From assembly GCF_023145115.1 (NCBI RefSeq), contig NZ_JAGLEJ010000053.1:1-64000 (forward strand): a stretch of DNA of 64,000 nt, read 5' to 3'. Below, piece after piece: positions 16,728-24,608 of the stretch. Source of the DNA: Algiphilus sp. GTDB lineage: Bacteria; Pseudomonadota; Gammaproteobacteria; Nevskiales; Nevskiaceae. The position numbers and the translations under genes were made by a program. Below the pieces are notes generated by a model, which made no database searches, had not been told where the DNA came from, and saw nothing but the letters and a program-made list of their open reading frames with translations. Every line of letters starts with the position of its first letter. The first letter of the stretch is position 1.

Positions 16728-16980
16728 CGGTGCGCTCCGGATCGTCCGGCCGGCCGTGCTTGCACTCGCTGCCACGCCGCCATGCGTAGATCGCGCCCTG
16801 CGCGCCGAGCACGGCGGCGCAGTCGGTTCCGGAGAACGTCACCGCCCAGGTGAACCACTCGGTCGTGATCGTGATGCCCTGGAACGTCAGCTGCACAAGA
16901 AACACGATCGCGAACGCCGTCCAGACGGTCTTCGTTGCGGAGAACCGGCCGTACTCGGAGATGAAGGCGCGCCAGGTCAT
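16717..16980 (-). CDS. Holin-like small membrane protein
   Basis: 87 residues starting MTWRAFISEYGRFSATKTVW, with two hydrophobic stretches (TAFAIVFLVQLTFQGITI and WAVTFSGTDCAAVLGAQGAI) and a charged C-terminal tail (RRGSECKHGRPDDPER). Size, the number of membrane segments, and position directly after the endolysin block point to a holin, which would permeabilise the inner membrane at lysis. No family match is claimed. Its ATG overlaps the preceding stop by four bases. Confidence 0.5.
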   Translation of the reverse strand: MTWRAFISEYGRFSATKTVWTAFAIVFLVQLTFQGITITTEWFTWAVTFSGTDCAAVLGAQGAIYAWRRGSECKHGRPDDPERTGAA

Positions 16981-17177
16981 TGCTCGCTGACTGCCTCCGC
17001 CAGCGTGCGGAAGCCGCTCCGCAGCACCCCGCGCGCCCGCGTGGCCCGCTCGTGGTCGATGCCGGGACCCTCGACGATGGTCCCGACCAGCTCGTCCACC
17101 AGGGTGCCGGTCTGCCGCACGATATCGGCGAGCGATTCATCGTCGTCGTGCACGTCCTGCTTCGTTTCGTCCGACAT
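16977..17177 (-). CDS. Small hypothetical phage late protein
   Basis: 66 residues, acidic at the N-terminus (MSDETKQDVHDDDESLAD) with a helical remainder (QTGTLVDELVGTIVEGPGID). It lies between endolysin and holin-like genes in tight coupling (four-base overlap downstream, 14-bp gap upstream). No known domain. Coupling is the main evidence that it is translated. Confidence 0.55.
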   Translation of the reverse strand: MSDETKQDVHDDDESLADIVRQTGTLVDELVGTIVEGPGIDHERATRARGVLRSGFRTLAEAVSEQ

Positions 17178-17191
17178 GCGCACTCCTGCGG

Positions 17192-17638
17192 CTACAGCCG
17201 CGCTGCGTGAAGACCGGCGCGCGTGCCGTGCCGGTCGATGGTCAGGAGCTGGCGGCGTGGCACGTCGCCCGCGGCCGCGACGCTGACGTGCGTCCAGCGG
17301 CCGAACTCGTGGATCAGCTGGTCGAAGGGCAGCGAGCTGCCCGCGATCCACTCGCAGATCTCGACGGGCTCGTGGTCGACGATGACCAGGTCCGCCGCGA
17401 GTGCCTGCATGTGCTGCGAGCGCGGGCTGCCGCCGACGTAGCGGTTCAGCGCCGGGCAGCGGTAGCCGCTGGTGATCTGCACCGGGCCGAACTCGTCGCG
17501 CAGCGGCTGCAGCACCTGGTCGACGAGCCGTTGCAGGTTCGGCAGCAAGTCACCGGGGACGGCATTGTTCACACCTCTCCGGGCGGCCGTCTGCGAGCGC
17601 TCGAACTCCTCCAGGGCGAAGTTTCGGCTCAGGCGCAT
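17192..17638 (-). CDS. Endolysin, peptidase M15A family
   Basis: 148 residues of the M15A (VanY-like) zinc peptidase fold used as a phage endolysin. The first zinc motif is SQHMQALAADL (His and Asp), and the second is FGRWTHVSVA (His). ITSGYRCPALNRYVGG is the conserved upstream segment. It cleaves peptidoglycan cross-bridges during lysis. It is the first gene of the leftward late operon, about 60 bp after the dyad motif and 90 bp after the terminator. Confidence 0.88.
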   Translation of the reverse strand: MRLSRNFALEEFERSQTAARRGVNNAVPGDLLPNLQRLVDQVLQPLRDEFGPVQITSGYRCPALNRYVGGSPRSQHMQALAADLVIVDHEPVEICEWIAGSSLPFDQLIHEFGRWTHVSVAAAGDVPRRQLLTIDRHGTRAGLHAARL

Positions 17639-17699
17639 CGGGAGGCTCGGATGCTGCTATCCATGCCCCGCATCGTGCCCAGCCAGCGCAGCGAATCCG

Positions 17700-17720
17700 A
17701 TGCTAAGTGTGCTTGGCAGG
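17700..17720 (-). promoter_or_regulatory. Late-operon dyad, copy 1 (putative Mor-type site)
   Basis: Read on the minus strand it contains TGCCAAG-CACA-CTTAGCA, a near-perfect inverted repeat (TGCYAAG-N4-CTTAGCA), inside a 21-bp block that matches 19 of 21 bases with a block in front of the other late operon at 32384-32404. It lies between the early-operon terminator and the first lysis gene. The symmetry fits a dimeric activator such as Mor, encoded about 0.4 kb upstream. The binding is inferred. Confidence 0.7.
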
Positions 17721-17727
17721 AACGAAA

Positions 17728-17750
17728 AAGGGCCGGTGTGGCCGGCCCTT
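17728..17750 (-). terminator. Rho-independent terminator of the early operon
   Basis: AAGGGCCGG and CCGGCCCTT form a perfect 9-bp stem around a five-base loop. On the minus strand the stem is followed by a T-run (CCCTTTTTCG), so it stops leftward transcription after the Mor-lipoprotein genes and just before the late-operon dyad. Confidence 0.85.
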
Positions 17751-17794
17751 CATGCTCGAATGTAGTGGCGCGAGATCGCGCCGTCCAGTCCCGC

Positions 17795-18121
17795 CTACAA
17801 GTCCAGCTTCACGAGTCGCCACAGGTCGTCGCCGCCTTGCTGCACCATGCCGCGGTACTCGTGGCGCACCGTTGCGCCGAATCCGTTCTGCGCGTCGACG
17901 TAGCCCGTGATCCGGTAGTGGTGCTCTTCCAGTCGCTCCACCCGCACCTTATTGATCAACGGGAAGTCGGCGGTCGACGGGCTCCTAAGACGCCGCTCGA
18001 CGTAGCCCTGCATCACCATGTAGGCCTTCACCGAGTTGTCCCGCTCGTGCCACGGCTCGGACTCTCCACATGCCACCAAGATGCTGCACAACAGCGCAGC
18101 GGTCATCGTCCAGTTACGCAT
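17795..18121 (-). CDS. Small prophage lipoprotein
   Basis: 108 residues with a lipoprotein signal (MRNWTMTAALLCSILVACGE; lipobox LVAC, Cys18) and a mature domain of alternating strands (HHYRITGYVDAQNGFGATVR, GMVQQGGDDLWRLVKLDL). It overlaps the mor stop by eight bases, so it is the last gene of the early/middle transcript. The function is unknown; surface lipoproteins in this position could alter superinfection or host envelope properties. Confidence 0.65.
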   Translation of the reverse strand: MRNWTMTAALLCSILVACGESEPWHERDNSVKAYMVMQGYVERRLRSPSTADFPLINKVRVERLEEHHYRITGYVDAQNGFGATVRHEYRGMVQQGGDDLWRLVKLDL

Positions 18122-18551
18122 CGTGCCCCCCCTTGCTTTCGAACAGATCCCCCTGCCGCCGCTTCAGCTCGCGGGCTCGCAAGGCATAGACATGATTCTC
18201 GTGCACCCCGTAGCGCAGCGCCACCGCGCGCCCACTCGCGCCTCGGTCCATCTCCGCCATGATCTGCGCATTGCGTAGCGCGCGAGCGTACCGGGCAGCC
18301 TTCGGCACCGTGATCGTCTCCGGGGCATACCGTTTGCTGAGCCGCTCCGCAGCGACCAGCCCGATTGCGAGGGCGATAGGGTGCCTGGCATGCATGCCGT
18401 GCGGGATGTGCAGCCGCACGCCCGGGTAGTGCTCGGACAGGCGGATCGCCGCCTCGTAACTGCCGACAACCTCGGCGATCTCGAGCAGCTTCGGCGGCAA
18501 GAACTGGCGCAACAGATCGGCCTCCTCTTGCTTGGCGGGCGCGCCAGCCAT
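18114..18551 (-). CDS. mor: Mor-family transcription activator
   Basis: 145 residues of the Mor/C family. The N-terminal dimerisation part has FLPPKLLEIAEVVGSYEAAI and YPGVRLHIPHGMHARHPI (the conserved beta-strand 'R.YIP'). The C-terminal helix-turn-helix is AEMDRGASGRAVALRYGVHE followed by NHVYALRARELKRR. In Mu, Mor turns on the middle promoter that leads to late expression. Only one member of the family is found in this prophage, so it may act directly on both late operons. It follows gemA by four bases. Confidence 0.88.
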   Translation of the reverse strand: MAGAPAKQEEADLLRQFLPPKLLEIAEVVGSYEAAIRLSEHYPGVRLHIPHGMHARHPIALAIGLVAAERLSKRYAPETITVPKAARYARALRNAQIMAEMDRGASGRAVALRYGVHENHVYALRARELKRRQGDLFESKGGHDA

Positions 18552-18555
18552 CGCG

Positions 18556-18999
18556 TCAGCTCCGCGCCTCGCGCTTCGCCCGGCGCCGGGCATCTACCAC
18601 CAGCGCGGAGATCAACGCGCGCAACTGGTCACGGCTCGCCCATTCCAGACGGGCCGGCGCGGCGTGGCCGTACATCTGGCGCAGCATCCCCAATGCGTAC
18701 TCTTCGCCACGCTCCTCCCCGAGCAGCTTGAGCACCTTGCCGATCATAGGCGCACGGTCGTCGCCGACGCGATCCCGCACCTTGCGCTTCTTCGTCGCCG
18801 TGATCCCGAGATCGCGCGCGCGGCGCTCCATGTGCTGGATCACCTCGCCCCGGCCGTGGGCGTCCAGATCCGCGCTCGAGTGCGCGCGCGCCACCGTCCA
18901 CAGCACCGCCTCGTACTGATCGCGGTCCATTCCGAGCTGGGCCTTCAGGATGTGGATCCGTGCCAGCTGCTTGCGACGGTCGGGGGCGCGGGCGGCCAT
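18556..18999 (-). CDS. gemA: GemA / gp16 family protein (DUF1018)
   Basis: 147 residues with the DUF1018 pattern: RRKQLARIHILKAQLGMDRD, QYEAVLWTVARAHSSADLD, IGKVLKLLGEERGEEYALGM and a final WASRDQLRALISALVVDARR helix. In Mu, GemA changes host gene expression and DNA topology during the lytic phase. It is the gene directly before mor, as in most Mu-like phages. Confidence 0.9.
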   Translation of the reverse strand: MAARAPDRRKQLARIHILKAQLGMDRDQYEAVLWTVARAHSSADLDAHGRGEVIQHMERRARDLGITATKKRKVRDRVGDDRAPMIGKVLKLLGEERGEEYALGMLRQMYGHAAPARLEWASRDQLRALISALVVDARRRAKREARS

Positions 19000-19001
19000 G
19001 A

Positions 19002-19226
19002 TCAGCGGATCACGCTGTTGGGGTTGCCGGTGGTGCGGGGCGCCTCGCGCTCCAGCTCCGCGACACGCAGGGCCGCGGCCTCGTCGGACCGCAGGAAGCC
19101 GGCCACGCACTGCGCGAACGGCTCGGCCTCGTCCGCCGGCAGCGCGCCCTCGGCAACCAGGCGCTGCGCGTAGGTCGCCAGCGCGCGCTCCAGCGTCGGC
19201 TCGTCGAACACCCAGGCCCGGCTCAT
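19002..19226 (-). CDS. Small early phage protein, paralogue of its neighbour
   Basis: 74 residues, MSRAWVFDEPTLERALATYA and on, with FAQCVAGFLRSDEAAALRVA. The pattern W.FD...LE.AL..Y ... FLRS....LR also occurs in the adjacent upstream ORF, so the two look like a tandem duplication. It overlaps that gene by four bases and ends three bases before gemA. No known domain; a small helical regulatory protein is plausible. Confidence 0.6.
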   Translation of the reverse strand: MSRAWVFDEPTLERALATYAQRLVAEGALPADEAEPFAQCVAGFLRSDEAAALRVAELEREAPRTTGNPNSVIR

Positions 19227-19411
19227 CGCTGCCGCTCCGGTACCGGCCCGCGGTCGCGCAGGCACTGCCCGTAGGGTGAGCGCAGGAACGCGCGGACCGC
19301 GACGGCGATGCCCTCACGGACCTTGGGGTGCCCCTCGCCCTGACGCTCGTACGCACCCAGCGCCTCCTCGAGCTCCGCACGGTCGAACGTCCAGCGCTCC
19401 GGCGTCATCAC
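19223..19411 (-). CDS. Small early phage protein, paralogue of its neighbour
   Basis: 62 residues, MMTPERWTFDRAELEEALGA and on, with VAVRAFLRSPYGQCLRDRG. It shares the pattern W.FD...LE.AL..Y and FLRS....LR with the next gene. It is coupled to both neighbours by four-base overlaps. The function is unknown. Confidence 0.55.
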   Translation of the reverse strand: MMTPERWTFDRAELEEALGAYERQGEGHPKVREGIAVAVRAFLRSPYGQCLRDRGPVPERQR

Positions 19412-19797
19412 GCGCGCCCCTGCCGGCGGGCGTTGCGATCGCGGCGCTCGATGTCGCGCTCGCGACGGCCGGCGATGATCTGGTCGATCTGCGCCTGGCG
19501 CCGCGCCTGGACGTGCGGGCGGGGATCCGGCGTCGTCGGGCGGGCGTCGCCGTACGCCAGGTGCCGGAACCAGGCTTCAAGGTCCTGACCGACCTTCGCG
19601 GAACCAGCGAGGATTCGAGCAGCGCGCTGTTCGTGCCAACAGCGCGGGCGGCTGGACTTCCTGCCAAGCATCGGGCGGGTTCGGCGCAGCGGAGAAGCGA
19701 GGCCGTGCGCGATCACCGCATCGTCGGCGCCTCGATTCGAGGTCGCGCCCAGCGCAGCGAACAGCTTCGCCAGCATCCCGTCTCTCGCGCCGGTCAC
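19408..19797 (-). CDS. Hypothetical early phage protein
   Basis: 129 residues from a GTG that overlaps the Gam-like stop (GTGA); an ATG seven codons later is possible. The product is very basic, with HEQRAARILAGSAKVGQDLE and a C-terminal run QIIAGRRERDIERRDRNARR. It may bind nucleic acid. No family is recognised. Confidence 0.5.
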   Translation of the reverse strand: MTGARDGMLAKLFAALGATSNRGADDAVIAHGLASPLRRTRPMLGRKSSRPRCWHEQRAARILAGSAKVGQDLEAWFRHLAYGDARPTTPDPRPHVQARRQAQIDQIIAGRRERDIERRDRNARRQGRA

Positions 19798-20324
19798 GCT
19801 GCACGCTCCTGGCCGTCGTCCTCGCCTTCCTTCAGCAGCGCGTTGACCAGCTTGTCCGTGCTGCTGTCGGTCGGGCGGATCACCAGCTCGTCTCCGGTCT
19901 CGGTGACGCTGCAACCGATGCGCCGGAGGTCGGCCGTCGGCAGCTTGGCGATCGCTTCCTTGACCGGCTCCTCCTTGGTGCGGATGAGGTCGGGGGCACG
20001 GTCCGGCAGGTGCTTGCGGATCAGCTGCAGGACCTGCCCGACGCTCGACCAGCTGACCTTGCCCTTCGCCTTCTGGAAGCCGACCTTCACGCCATGCAGC
20101 ACGCGCGTGCGGCGCTTGGCGAACTGGTCGCTGTGCTCTTCCAGCGTCGCGGCCAGGCGGTCGCGGGCATCGTTGGTGGCGGCCACCGATTGCTTGATGC
20201 CGCGCAGGTGCCTGCGGCGGGCGGCAGCGTAGTCCGCCTCCAGCGCCTGCACGCGCTCGGACAGCACCGCGCGCTTGTCCGCGTAGGTCTTCGTCGCGCT
20301 TTCGATCTGGTTCATTGCATCCAT
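19794..20324 (-). CDS. Gam-like host-nuclease inhibitor (probable)
   Basis: 176 residues. A long N-terminal coiled coil (QIESATKTYADKRAVLSERV and on) precedes a compact domain with KVGFQKAKGKVSW, QLIRKHLPDRAPDLIRTKEE and VKEAIAKLPTADLRRIGCSV, ending ETGDELVIRP. This order resembles Mu Gam, which binds DNA ends and blocks host exonucleases; the RTKEEPVKEAI stretch is the best match. It is diverged, and a DUF3164-type protein is the alternative. The position between B and GemA fits. Confidence 0.6.
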   Translation of the reverse strand: MDAMNQIESATKTYADKRAVLSERVQALEADYAAARRRHLRGIKQSVAATNDARDRLAATLEEHSDQFAKRRTRVLHGVKVGFQKAKGKVSWSSVGQVLQLIRKHLPDRAPDLIRTKEEPVKEAIAKLPTADLRRIGCSVTETGDELVIRPTDSSTDKLVNALLKEGEDDGQERAA

Positions 20325-20435
20325 CGTTGAAGCCTCGATAAACGGAGTTGGTAGGGCACGTGACGTGGACTAGCCGGCGGGATCACGCCCCAGGAGGAGA
20401 CCTCAGGGGGTGGAGCGCTCCCGCTGCAGGTGTTT

Positions 20436-20852
20436 TCACGGCACCGCCTGCTGGCCGGCCGGCGGCTCGTGCGGACCGCCGGCTCGCTTGCTCGGGGGAT
20501 GGGCATCCGGATCCGGCAGCCGGAGCTGGCCGCGGAGATCCGGGAGGGACACGCGGCGCATGGCCGCGACCTGGATGAGCGTCGTCATCGCGCGGTCGGT
20601 CAGGTACGCGCAGGTGCGGACCAGTTCGCTCTCATCGGCGGCCATGAAGTAGCCGCTGCTCGGGTGACCGCAGATGTGCTGACCCGCGCGGCGCAGCTCC
20701 TCGATGCGATGCCGGAGCTGGCGCTCGTGGCCGGGCGTGGTCGTGCCGCGGATCTCGGTGACAAGGGCAGCCGCGCTGGCGCCCTGCTCGGATCCGACGT
20801 GGCGCCGCAGCGCCCACAGCACATCGTCCTGGGATATCGCGTCGTCACGCAT
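20436..20852 (-). CDS. Winged-helix early phage protein
   Basis: 138 residues. MRDDAISQDDVLWALRRHVG, then LVTEIRGTTTPGHERQLRHR, IEELRRAGQHICGHPSSGYF and MAADESELVRTCAYLTDRAM make a winged-helix DNA-binding core of the kind found in the early region of Mu-like prophages. The C-terminal tail is Pro-rich and poorly conserved in look. It ends 111 bp before the Gam-like gene. Confidence 0.6.
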   Translation of the reverse strand: MRDDAISQDDVLWALRRHVGSEQGASAAALVTEIRGTTTPGHERQLRHRIEELRRAGQHICGHPSSGYFMAADESELVRTCAYLTDRAMTTLIQVAAMRRVSLPDLRGQLRLPDPDAHPPSKRAGGPHEPPAGQQAVP

Positions 20853-20853
20853 G

Positions 20854-21423
20854 TCAGTCCTCCTGCGGCGAAAGGCCGTACTTACGCCAGATGGCGGCAA
20901 TGTCTTCGGTGGTGGGCGGCGCCATCCGGAGCTTTTCTGCACGCTCCCGCGCGCCCGCGATCTCCTGGCGGGCGTTGCGGATGCGGTTGCGGCGCTTCTC
21001 GCCGGCGGCCTTGACCTCGGCCTCCTCCTCGCGCTCGGCCTTGGCCTCCGCTTTGTCAGCGGAGCCGGTCACGATCTCCGCCAGGTAGCCGTGCCCACTG
21101 AGCGGTAGCCGGAGCTTTTCGCGGTTGTCCAGCATCTGCTGCATGGCGGATGCCCATACCTCCGGCGGCGCCGGCCAGAACCGGCCGTGCCGCTCGACGC
21201 CGCCGGCCTCGACGAACTCGACCAGCTCCGTCAGCAGCTTCCGCGCGCGCGACCAGGCCAGCGCGCGCTGGCGCGGGCGGAACAGGCCCAGGTAGCGCAG
21301 CGCGAGCGGGCCCACCTGGTGCGGCAGCCGCGCACAGAGCTGTGCGACCTCACGGGCATCGGCATCGCTGGTGAACGCATCCAGCGACGCGCTCATGCCG
21401 CAGTTGGGGCACACCAGCTTCAT
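20854..21423 (-). CDS. Early phage protein with N-terminal zinc ribbon
   Basis: 189 residues starting MKLVCPNCGMSASLDAFTSD, a CxxC knuckle without an obvious second pair. A central helical region follows (ALRYLGLFRPRQRALAWSRA, EVWASAMQQMLDNREKLRLP), then a charged coil (ADKAEAKAEREEEAEVKAAG) and a basic C-terminus ending WRKYGLSPQED. A role in DNA transactions is likely but unassigned. Its ATG overlaps the HNH gene stop by four bases. Confidence 0.6.
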   Translation of the reverse strand: MKLVCPNCGMSASLDAFTSDADAREVAQLCARLPHQVGPLALRYLGLFRPRQRALAWSRARKLLTELVEFVEAGGVERHGRFWPAPPEVWASAMQQMLDNREKLRLPLSGHGYLAEIVTGSADKAEAKAEREEEAEVKAAGEKRRNRIRNARQEIAGARERAEKLRMAPPTTEDIAAIWRKYGLSPQED

Positions 21424-21800
21424 GCGTCACCCCCGAACAGATCGCCGACCGCCTTCCCGGCGCGCCGCGTCATGTACGCGTGCTGCGCCCGCATCGGGCC
21501 GTCGAGGCGGTTGTGGCAGCGCTGGCAGAGAGCGGCCAGGTTGTCGTCGTCGCAGTTCGCCGGGTCCGGGTCATCCAGGTGCGCGATCGTCAGGACGATC
21601 CGCGCCACCTGGTGGCCGTCCACCAGCTCCCAGCTGTCGGCGAGCAGCGGGTCGCTGGTCAGCGTGTCGTCGTCGCGGCGGTAGACGTGATTCGGCACGC
21701 CGCAGCGCTCGCAGCAGTGGTTTGCGCGAGCGAGGATCCGCTCGCGGATCTGCGGCCAGTCGGCCGGGTAGCGTGCGCGGTTGGCGGCTGCGATTGGCAT
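21420..21800 (-). CDS. HNH endonuclease
   Basis: 126 residues with a standard HNH fold: CERCG (zinc knuckle 1), VLTIAHLDDPDPANCDDDNL containing the catalytic His, and AALCQRCHNRLDGPMRAQHA (zinc knuckle 2 and final His). It is a likely metal-dependent DNA nicking or cleaving enzyme. HNH genes are usual in early regions of temperate phages and may help in recombination or act as selfish elements. It directly follows the DUF2786 gene with a one-base overlap. Confidence 0.85.
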   Translation of the reverse strand: MPIAAANRARYPADWPQIRERILARANHCCERCGVPNHVYRRDDDTLTSDPLLADSWELVDGHQVARIVLTIAHLDDPDPANCDDDNLAALCQRCHNRLDGPMRAQHAYMTRRAGKAVGDLFGGDA

Positions 21801-22468
21801 CAGCTGCGCGACCCGCCAGAAATCGCGTCGGGCCGATCGCTGCTTCGCACCGCGTTCTGCAGACGGACCTGGCTGCCGTGCGCGATGCCAGCGACCGCAG
21901 CATCGGCGTCCCTGTGCGCGATCTTGGTCGACTTCGCCTCAACCGATACCAGGACCGGGTGGTAAACCGACTTGTAGGCTGCAATCAGCTTCTGATCCGC
22001 TTCGGTACCAGCGAACGACCGCACTTCAGCGCGCACGGCGCGGACCCAGCCCTCCGCAAACACTCGGCCGCGGCGGATCTTGGTCGCGCGCTTGCAGCGC
22101 TTGAGGCCGGTGACGAACGCCGCGCGGTCGCGCTCCAGCTTGCGCACCAGCACGCTGAACGCGTAGGCGGCGATCTCCGGCTTCGGATCCACGCCAACAA
22201 ACACCCGCTCGTCGCAAGCGCGGAACGTGTCGCAGGCGAATGCATCGGCAACGGTGCGCGCCAGCAGCACGATGTGGCCACGCGGATCGGAGCCGGAAGC
22301 GGCCCGCGCTTCGGTGGCGTAGGCAGCCTGCACTTCCGCCTCGCCGATGTTGTGCGCACGCATGAGTGCGCGCGCCTGGCGCAACGCGGTCGCGGCCTCG
22401 TGCTCGTTGCCGGAATTCGACAGCGCCAGGCACTTCTGCACGCGTTTGATGGCCTCGGCGCGGGTCAC
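21800..22468 (-). CDS. DUF2786 domain protein
   Basis: 222 residues. The N-terminal 40 residues are a DUF2786 helix-turn-helix (AIKRVQKCLALSNSGNEHEA, ATALRQARALMRAHNIGEAE). The rest is the associated zincin-like or DUF7168-type region (VADAFACDTFRACDERVFVG, YAFSVLVRKLERDRAAFVTG). It is common in Mu-like and other prophages near early genes; the function is unknown, and DNA binding is expected from the N-terminus. Confidence 0.75.
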   Translation of the reverse strand: MTRAEAIKRVQKCLALSNSGNEHEAATALRQARALMRAHNIGEAEVQAAYATEARAASGSDPRGHIVLLARTVADAFACDTFRACDERVFVGVDPKPEIAAYAFSVLVRKLERDRAAFVTGLKRCKRATKIRRGRVFAEGWVRAVRAEVRSFAGTEADQKLIAAYKSVYHPVLVSVEAKSTKIAHRDADAAVAGIAHGSQVRLQNAVRSSDRPDAISGGSRS

Positions 22469-22773
22469 GACAGCACCTCCCGCACCTCGGCCACCGGATA
22501 GGCCAGCGGCTCGGCGTCAGCGAACGGCTCGTCGCGCGGCACGATCATCAGCGTGTGGCCGGCGCGCAGGTTGTCGATCGGGTTCAGCACCCGGTACCGG
22601 ATCCAGATCCACGCCTGGAACGGCCGGCAGTCGACGACGTTGCCTCTATCGTCGAGATCCCACTCGGTGAAATCCTGGCCGTGGTCCTGCAGGTAGACGG
22701 TGTAGCGCGCGGGACGCTCCTCACCGGCGGGGATTTCGTCCACATGGTCGCAGGTGTGGGCAGCGGCACTCAT
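22465..22773 (-). CDS. Hypothetical early phage protein
   Basis: 102 residues with a His/Cys-containing N-terminus (MSAAAHTCDHVDEIPAGEER) and a beta-rich body (YTVYLQDHGQDFTEWDLDDR, AWIWIRYRVLNPIDNL). It ends with PVAEVREVLS. It is coupled by four-base overlaps on both sides. No family is recognised. Confidence 0.55.
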   Translation of the reverse strand: MSAAAHTCDHVDEIPAGEERPARYTVYLQDHGQDFTEWDLDDRGNVVDCRPFQAWIWIRYRVLNPIDNLRAGHTLMIVPRDEPFADAEPLAYPVAEVREVLS

Positions 22774-23108
22774 GACGCCACCCCGAGGGTCACGGCGTGC
22801 GTCGGTACCGGCGCGGCGCTGCGCCACTCCAGCATCACGCCGCGCAGCAACGCGCGGCCGACCCACTGCGAGCGCAGGCCGTGGCCGTCGTGCGTGCTGC
22901 GCACGCCGTCGTAGACCGACAGGCCGAGGTGCGCCGGGGGCGCCTGCTGCAGGATCAGCGTGACGCCGTGCGGCGAGAGGTGAGCACCGACGACGCCGGC
23001 GCCGGCCTCGTCCAGCTGCAGGGTGACGTCGGCGGCATCGAGCAGCCGGTCGACGGCGTGCCGGTTGCACGGGAACCGGGTCTGTGGGCGCTGCGGATTT
23101 CCGGTCAT
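22770..23108 (-). CDS. Hypothetical early phage protein
   Basis: 112 residues. FPCNRHAVDRLLDAADVTLQ and GVTLILQQAPPAHLGLSVYD suggest a small alpha/beta domain. No recognised motif. ATG and stop codons overlap the neighbouring genes by four bases each, which supports translation. Confidence 0.55.
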   Translation of the reverse strand: MTGNPQRPQTRFPCNRHAVDRLLDAADVTLQLDEAGAGVVGAHLSPHGVTLILQQAPPAHLGLSVYDGVRSTHDGHGLRSQWVGRALLRGVMLEWRSAAPVPTHAVTLGVAS

Positions 23109-23416
23109 GACGATCTCCGGTTGGGACACGTGGGGCACGCGTGCGCCAACTGCACACGCATCGGGTTCGTGAAGCGGCGCGGGCCGCGCTGGTGCTCGAT
23201 GCAGCGCTGCAGGGGCAGATCGCCGATCACCGGGCAGTCGACTGTGGCGTGCAGCAGCGCGCCCTCCACCGCGCGCTGAACGCGGTGCAGATCGCCCTTG
23301 TAGGTGCCCTTGAGCACCTGGCAGACGACGGTCGTGCTGTAGCCGATGCGCTTGGCGACGGCGGCCTGGCCGTCGGCCGCGGCGGCGCGCTGCAGCTCGT
23401 CGAGCCAGGCGGTCAT
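23105..23416 (-). CDS. XRE-like HTH protein with Cys-rich C-terminus
   Basis: 103 residues. The N-terminus is a helix-turn-helix (LQRAAAADGQAAVAKRIGYS, TTVVCQVLKGTYKGDLHRVQ) of the kind found in Mu-like early operons. The C-terminus has CPVIGDLPLQRC and HACPTCPNRR, possible zinc ligands. It probably regulates phage or host promoters or helps replication. It is coupled to neighbours by four-base overlaps. Confidence 0.65.
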   Translation of the reverse strand: MTAWLDELQRAAAADGQAAVAKRIGYSTTVVCQVLKGTYKGDLHRVQRAVEGALLHATVDCPVIGDLPLQRCIEHQRGPRRFTNPMRVQLAHACPTCPNRRSS

Positions 23417-23868
23417 GCGTCACCCCCGGCGCGGCGCTTGAGGTCGGAGACCTCGGCTTCCGGGTCGGCCATGCCGGCACATGCACGCACGCAGCAGAGG
23501 GCGCGCTCGTATTCAGCACGCGGCACCGATACCGGCTTGTCGGCGGGTCCGCGCTCGGCGGTCTCGAGGTTCGGGTCGCGCAGGCGGTCCTTCGCGATGC
23601 GCGGGGCATACGGCCCGGTATCGCGGACCAGGGCGTAGACGGTGTGCCCGCCGACCACGCCCTCCCGCTTCGGCGTCGCGACGCGCAGGTAGCCCTCGCG
23701 CGCCAGGCGCCGCGTGTAGACGCCGGCGTTCGACGTGCTGACCTCGGCCGTGGCCACGATCTCGGCGACCGAGAACTGCCGCAGGCGACGCATGCTGTTC
23801 CACATGCGCTGCCGGGCGATCCCGGCCCCCATCGGTGCGCGCTTGCGCATGCCGTCAATGCCCGGCAT
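23413..23868 (-). CDS. Winged-helix DNA-binding early protein
   Basis: 151 residues from an ATG that overlaps the B ATPase stop. The core is RQRMWNSMRRLRQFSVAEIV, ATAEVSTSNAGVYTRRLARE, GYLRVATPKREGVVGGHTVY: a winged helix with recognition helix and wing. The C-terminus (PRAEYERALCCVRACAGMAD) has a Cys cluster. The position right after transposase B is conserved in B3-like phages; its task is unknown. Confidence 0.65.
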   Translation of the reverse strand: MPGIDGMRKRAPMGAGIARQRMWNSMRRLRQFSVAEIVATAEVSTSNAGVYTRRLAREGYLRVATPKREGVVGGHTVYALVRDTGPYAPRIAKDRLRDPNLETAERGPADKPVSVPRAEYERALCCVRACAGMADPEAEVSDLKRRAGGDA

Positions 23869-24608
23869 CAGCGGACGGCGCGCAGGCCCTGTTGGGCGCC
23901 CTGCTGGGGCGCCTCTCCGGTGAACAGCGGGCGCTTGCCCCACTCCTGCAGGTTGATCTTCCCGAGCCCGCGCGAGCGCGCGGACTGCTCGATGCGCGCC
24001 AGGCCGACGCACACCAGGCGCGTGCTGCCGGCAGACTCGCGGTGCAGATGCTCCAGCAGATCCGGCGCCAGCTCGATCTCGGAGAGTTCGCTGGCGATGC
24101 GGCCGGCGTCCTCCAGATCCAGCGGCGCGAACTTCACGTCCTGCATCACGCGGCCGGTGAGCTGCTTGCGGTGGCTGAGCCGCTGGTCGATGCCGCCCAT
24201 CCCGACCAGGGTCACCGGGCTGGTCGACATATCGTGGATGTCGCGCAGGCTCTCGGTCATGCGCTTCGAATCGACGATGTAGTCGGCTTCGTCGAGGTAC
24301 AGCGGCCGGCCGCTCATCGCCAACGCCTCGACGATGGCCTCCATCATGTCCGCGCAGCTGCCGCGCGAGTCCCGCCCCAGCTCGCGCAGGATGGCGCGAA
24401 ACATCGACGCCGGCGTCCACGCCGCCAGCGCACGCACGTAGACGGCGTTGCAGCGGTTGGCGATCCAGGTGATCGCGGTGGTCTTGCCGTAGCCGGTCTC
24501 GCCGTGTACCAGGCCCATGCCCGGCATGCCGGGCGAGCGGCGCAGCAGCGCCTCGCCGGCGTCGTTGAGGGCGGCGACATTCTTCGTCAGTACGATCTTG
24601 GATTTCAT
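23868..24608 (-). CDS. Transposition ATPase (MuB-like)
   Basis: 246 residues of the AAA+ type. Walker A is GLVHGETGYGKTTAITWIAN (about 33-52) and Walker B is PLYLDEADYIVDSKRMTESL, with the sensor region TLVGMGGIDQRLSHR. MuB-type ATPases coat target DNA, deliver it to the transposase and give target immunity. Unlike Mu B, there is no separate N-terminal HTH domain, as in the shorter B3/D3112-type proteins. It overlaps transposase A by four bases. Confidence 0.9.
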   Translation of the reverse strand: MKSKIVLTKNVAALNDAGEALLRRSPGMPGMGLVHGETGYGKTTAITWIANRCNAVYVRALAAWTPASMFRAILRELGRDSRGSCADMMEAIVEALAMSGRPLYLDEADYIVDSKRMTESLRDIHDMSTSPVTLVGMGGIDQRLSHRKQLTGRVMQDVKFAPLDLEDAGRIASELSEIELAPDLLEHLHRESAGSTRLVCVGLARIEQSARSRGLGKINLQEWGKRPLFTGEAPQQGAQQGLRAVR

